5,710 bases of DNA. Origin: Flavobacteriales bacterium (GTDB lineage Bacteria; Bacteroidota; Bacteroidia; Flavobacteriales_D; Sanyastnellaceae). This document shows positions 4,775 to 5,710 of this stretch, in pieces (within the stretch, counting starts at the first letter, position 1; every line of letters starts with the position of its first letter). Position numbers and translations under genes: made by a program. The notes below the pieces were generated by a model. The model was not told the origin of the DNA and ran no database searches. It saw only the letters and a list, made by a program, of their open reading frames with translations. The stretch lies in NCBI GenBank assembly GCA_947457325.1, contig CANGVU010000106.1:1-5710 (forward strand), given 5' to 3'.

Positions 4775-5308
4775 ATGGCAAAAGTGAATAAAGAATGGGA
4801 AAATAAAGTCATGGACGATTTGTTTTCCAAGGATGACGATAAAGTTAGAAAGGCAATAGAGGCATTGCAGGAGCATCCTCAAGTACATTTCATTTCGCCA
4901 TTGATTTCAGTTTTTATTCACTCTGGTGAAGGTGATCTGAAAAATGAATTGCGTGATATTTTGAATACCGTTAAAGTTTCTGGTTTTGAAGAGGAATTCA
5001 TGAAGGCTTTGCGTAATACTGAATGGAAAGCGCATTATGGTCAAATCATGGCATTTATGTGGAACTGTGGAGGCAATCCAAAGGATCATGTCAAAGAATT
5101 GATTCAAATTGGAATCAATGGAGGTATGGAAACAATTCTTGAATGCTACTCAGTCATGGAAGTCATGGATGGCCCATTGTCAGAAGAACAGCTGATTGAA
5201 TCTCAAACTTTTTTGCATGAGCAATTCAAGCAAATGCCAGAAGGTCATCCCAAACAAATTGTGGCTATGATTTCCAATCTTTTGGCAGAGAAGGAAATTG
5301 AGGATTAA
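4775..5308 (+). CDS. Conserved-type alpha-helical (HEAT-like) protein of unknown function
   Basis: The product is 177 residues, MAKVNKEWENKVMDDLFSKD onwards, with no signal peptide or membrane segment, so it is probably cytoplasmic. It is almost wholly helical: candidate helices lie near 7-17, 21-33, 37-49, 54-66, 71-81, 86-97, 103-114, 117-130, 137-152 and 159-173. Short helix pairs separated by acidic or glycine turns (SKDDDKVRKAIEALQEHP, SGEGDLKNELRDILNTVK) suggest a short HEAT/Armadillo-type solenoid, which usually serves protein binding. I cannot name a partner or function. I chose the ATG at 4775 rather than an upstream in-frame ATG at 4658, because the latter would overlap the divergent gene and add 39 residues with no helical pattern. 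The gene ends head-on with the next one: the two stop codons overlap in TTAA at 5305-5308, leaving no room for a terminator. Confidence 0.8.
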   Translation: MAKVNKEWENKVMDDLFSKDDDKVRKAIEALQEHPQVHFISPLISVFIHSGEGDLKNELRDILNTVKVSGFEEEFMKALRNTEWKAHYGQIMAFMWNCGGNPKDHVKELIQIGINGGMETILECYSVMEVMDGPLSEEQLIESQTFLHEQFKQMPEGHPKQIVAMISNLLAEKEIED

Positions 5309-5710
5309 CGCATGATGGTGATGTTGCCATGAATTGTTTTGGCCTCTTTGTTTTTCCCTTTGAATCTTAGGCTATAGGAGTATACACCATTGGGAGCGTA
5401 GTATTGTCCCGTTTGATTCACGTCACCCAACCAAGGTTGGTCAGGATCGTTGCTATAATGTACAACTTGACCCCATCGGTTAAAGATGGTGAGTTCATAC
5501 AATTCAACATTCTCCATGACCAAACCAAAGCCATCATTGATTCCATCTCCATTGGGCGTAAATCCAGAAGGAATGTAATAGTAAGCAGGTGCAGTAACAG
5601 TGAACTCTTGATGGTCTGTGCATCCGGCATCGTTCACCACTGTAAGTTCTACCGTGTAGGCATCTAATCCGTCAAACTCGTGTATGAACAAGGTATCTTG
5701 CGTGGTATAA
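5305..5710 (-). CDS. C-terminal end of a type IX secretion substrate (type B sorting domain), partial
   Basis: The last 134 residues are visible; the rest lies beyond the right edge. The frame is open to position 5710 (YTTQDTLFIHEFDGLDAYTV), so the true start is outside. Residues 1-37 look like the end of a PKD domain (GLDAYTVELTVVNDAGC, then EFTVTAP). The final 90 or so residues are the gliding-motility-associated C-terminal domain, also called the T9SS type B sorting domain (CHU_C). Its marks are FTPNGDGIND at 50-59, IFNRWGQVV at 75-83, a conserved PWLG near 92-95, GVYSYSLRFKGK from 108, and the ending HGNITIMR. This domain directs outer-membrane translocation by the type IX machinery of Bacteroidota, and the proteins are generally large, surface-exposed or released adhesin-like molecules with PKD or Ig-like repeats. 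The particular cargo function cannot be read here. Confidence 0.93.
   Translation of the reverse strand, partial: YTTQDTLFIHEFDGLDAYTVELTVVNDAGCTDHQEFTVTAPAYYYIPSGFTPNGDGINDGFGLVMENVELYELTIFNRWGQVVHYSNDPDQPWLGDVNQTGQYYAPNGVYSYSLRFKGKNKEAKTIHGNITIMR

Noticed and set aside
5689..5691. TTG at 5691 as start codon of the sorting-domain protein
   Set aside because: The frame is open upstream to the window edge and the PKD-like sequence continues through it, so the codon is an internal Leu.

Overview
The window looks like a chromosomal segment of a member of the Bacteroidota, probably a Flavobacteriia- or Cytophagia-like lineage. Three things point there. A gene at the right edge ends in a type IX secretion (type B, gliding-motility-associated) sorting domain, a system confined to this phylum. 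The leftmost gene is a DUF4301 protein, a family I know mainly from Bacteroidota. Two genes have exact TAnnTTTG boxes, the -7 element of the Bacteroidota primary sigma factor, just upstream of their starts. No mobile element, CRISPR array, tRNA or rRNA gene is visible, and no gene-free stretch exceeds about 155 bases.

Layout from left to right. At 1-1072 (minus) lies the N-terminal part of a DUF4301 protein that runs off the left edge. At 1073-1224 is the largest intergenic space, with a GC-rich terminator-like hairpin, overlapping inverted repeats and two possible promoters. At 1225-4300 (minus) is a tight cluster read in the order rpoN (sigma-54), a six-helix PAP2-like membrane protein, and galE (UDP-glucose 4-epimerase). 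The first junction is an ATGA overlap and the second has 2 bases between stop and start, so co-transcription and translational coupling are likely. A strong bidirectional hairpin at 4328-4349 separates rpoN from a small secreted protein (4371-4718, minus). That gene is divergent, across 56 bases, from an alpha-helical, HEAT-like protein (4775-5308, plus). The latter converges on the type IX secretion substrate (minus, running off the right edge), and their stop codons overlap on one TTAA.

How the genes fit together. GalE supplies UDP-galactose or related sugars for surface polysaccharide. The PAP2-like protein sits in a family of membrane lipid-phosphate phosphatases that can recycle carrier lipids. 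DUF4301 carries motifs reminiscent of sugar-nucleotide pyrophosphorylases. An envelope or glycan theme is therefore plausible, but only GalE has a firm biochemical assignment. RpoN is a global regulator, and no enhancer-binding activator or -24/-12 promoter was noticed beside it.

The most unusual signals are regulatory. Upstream of both rpoN and DUF4301 an intrinsic-terminator hairpin is followed directly by a TAnnTTTG box and then by the start codon 5-7 bases later. This implies new promoters embedded in terminators and very short or absent 5' leaders. The DUF4301 upstream region also has a layout compatible with attenuation. I see no clear evidence for a wholly new multi-gene system in this window.
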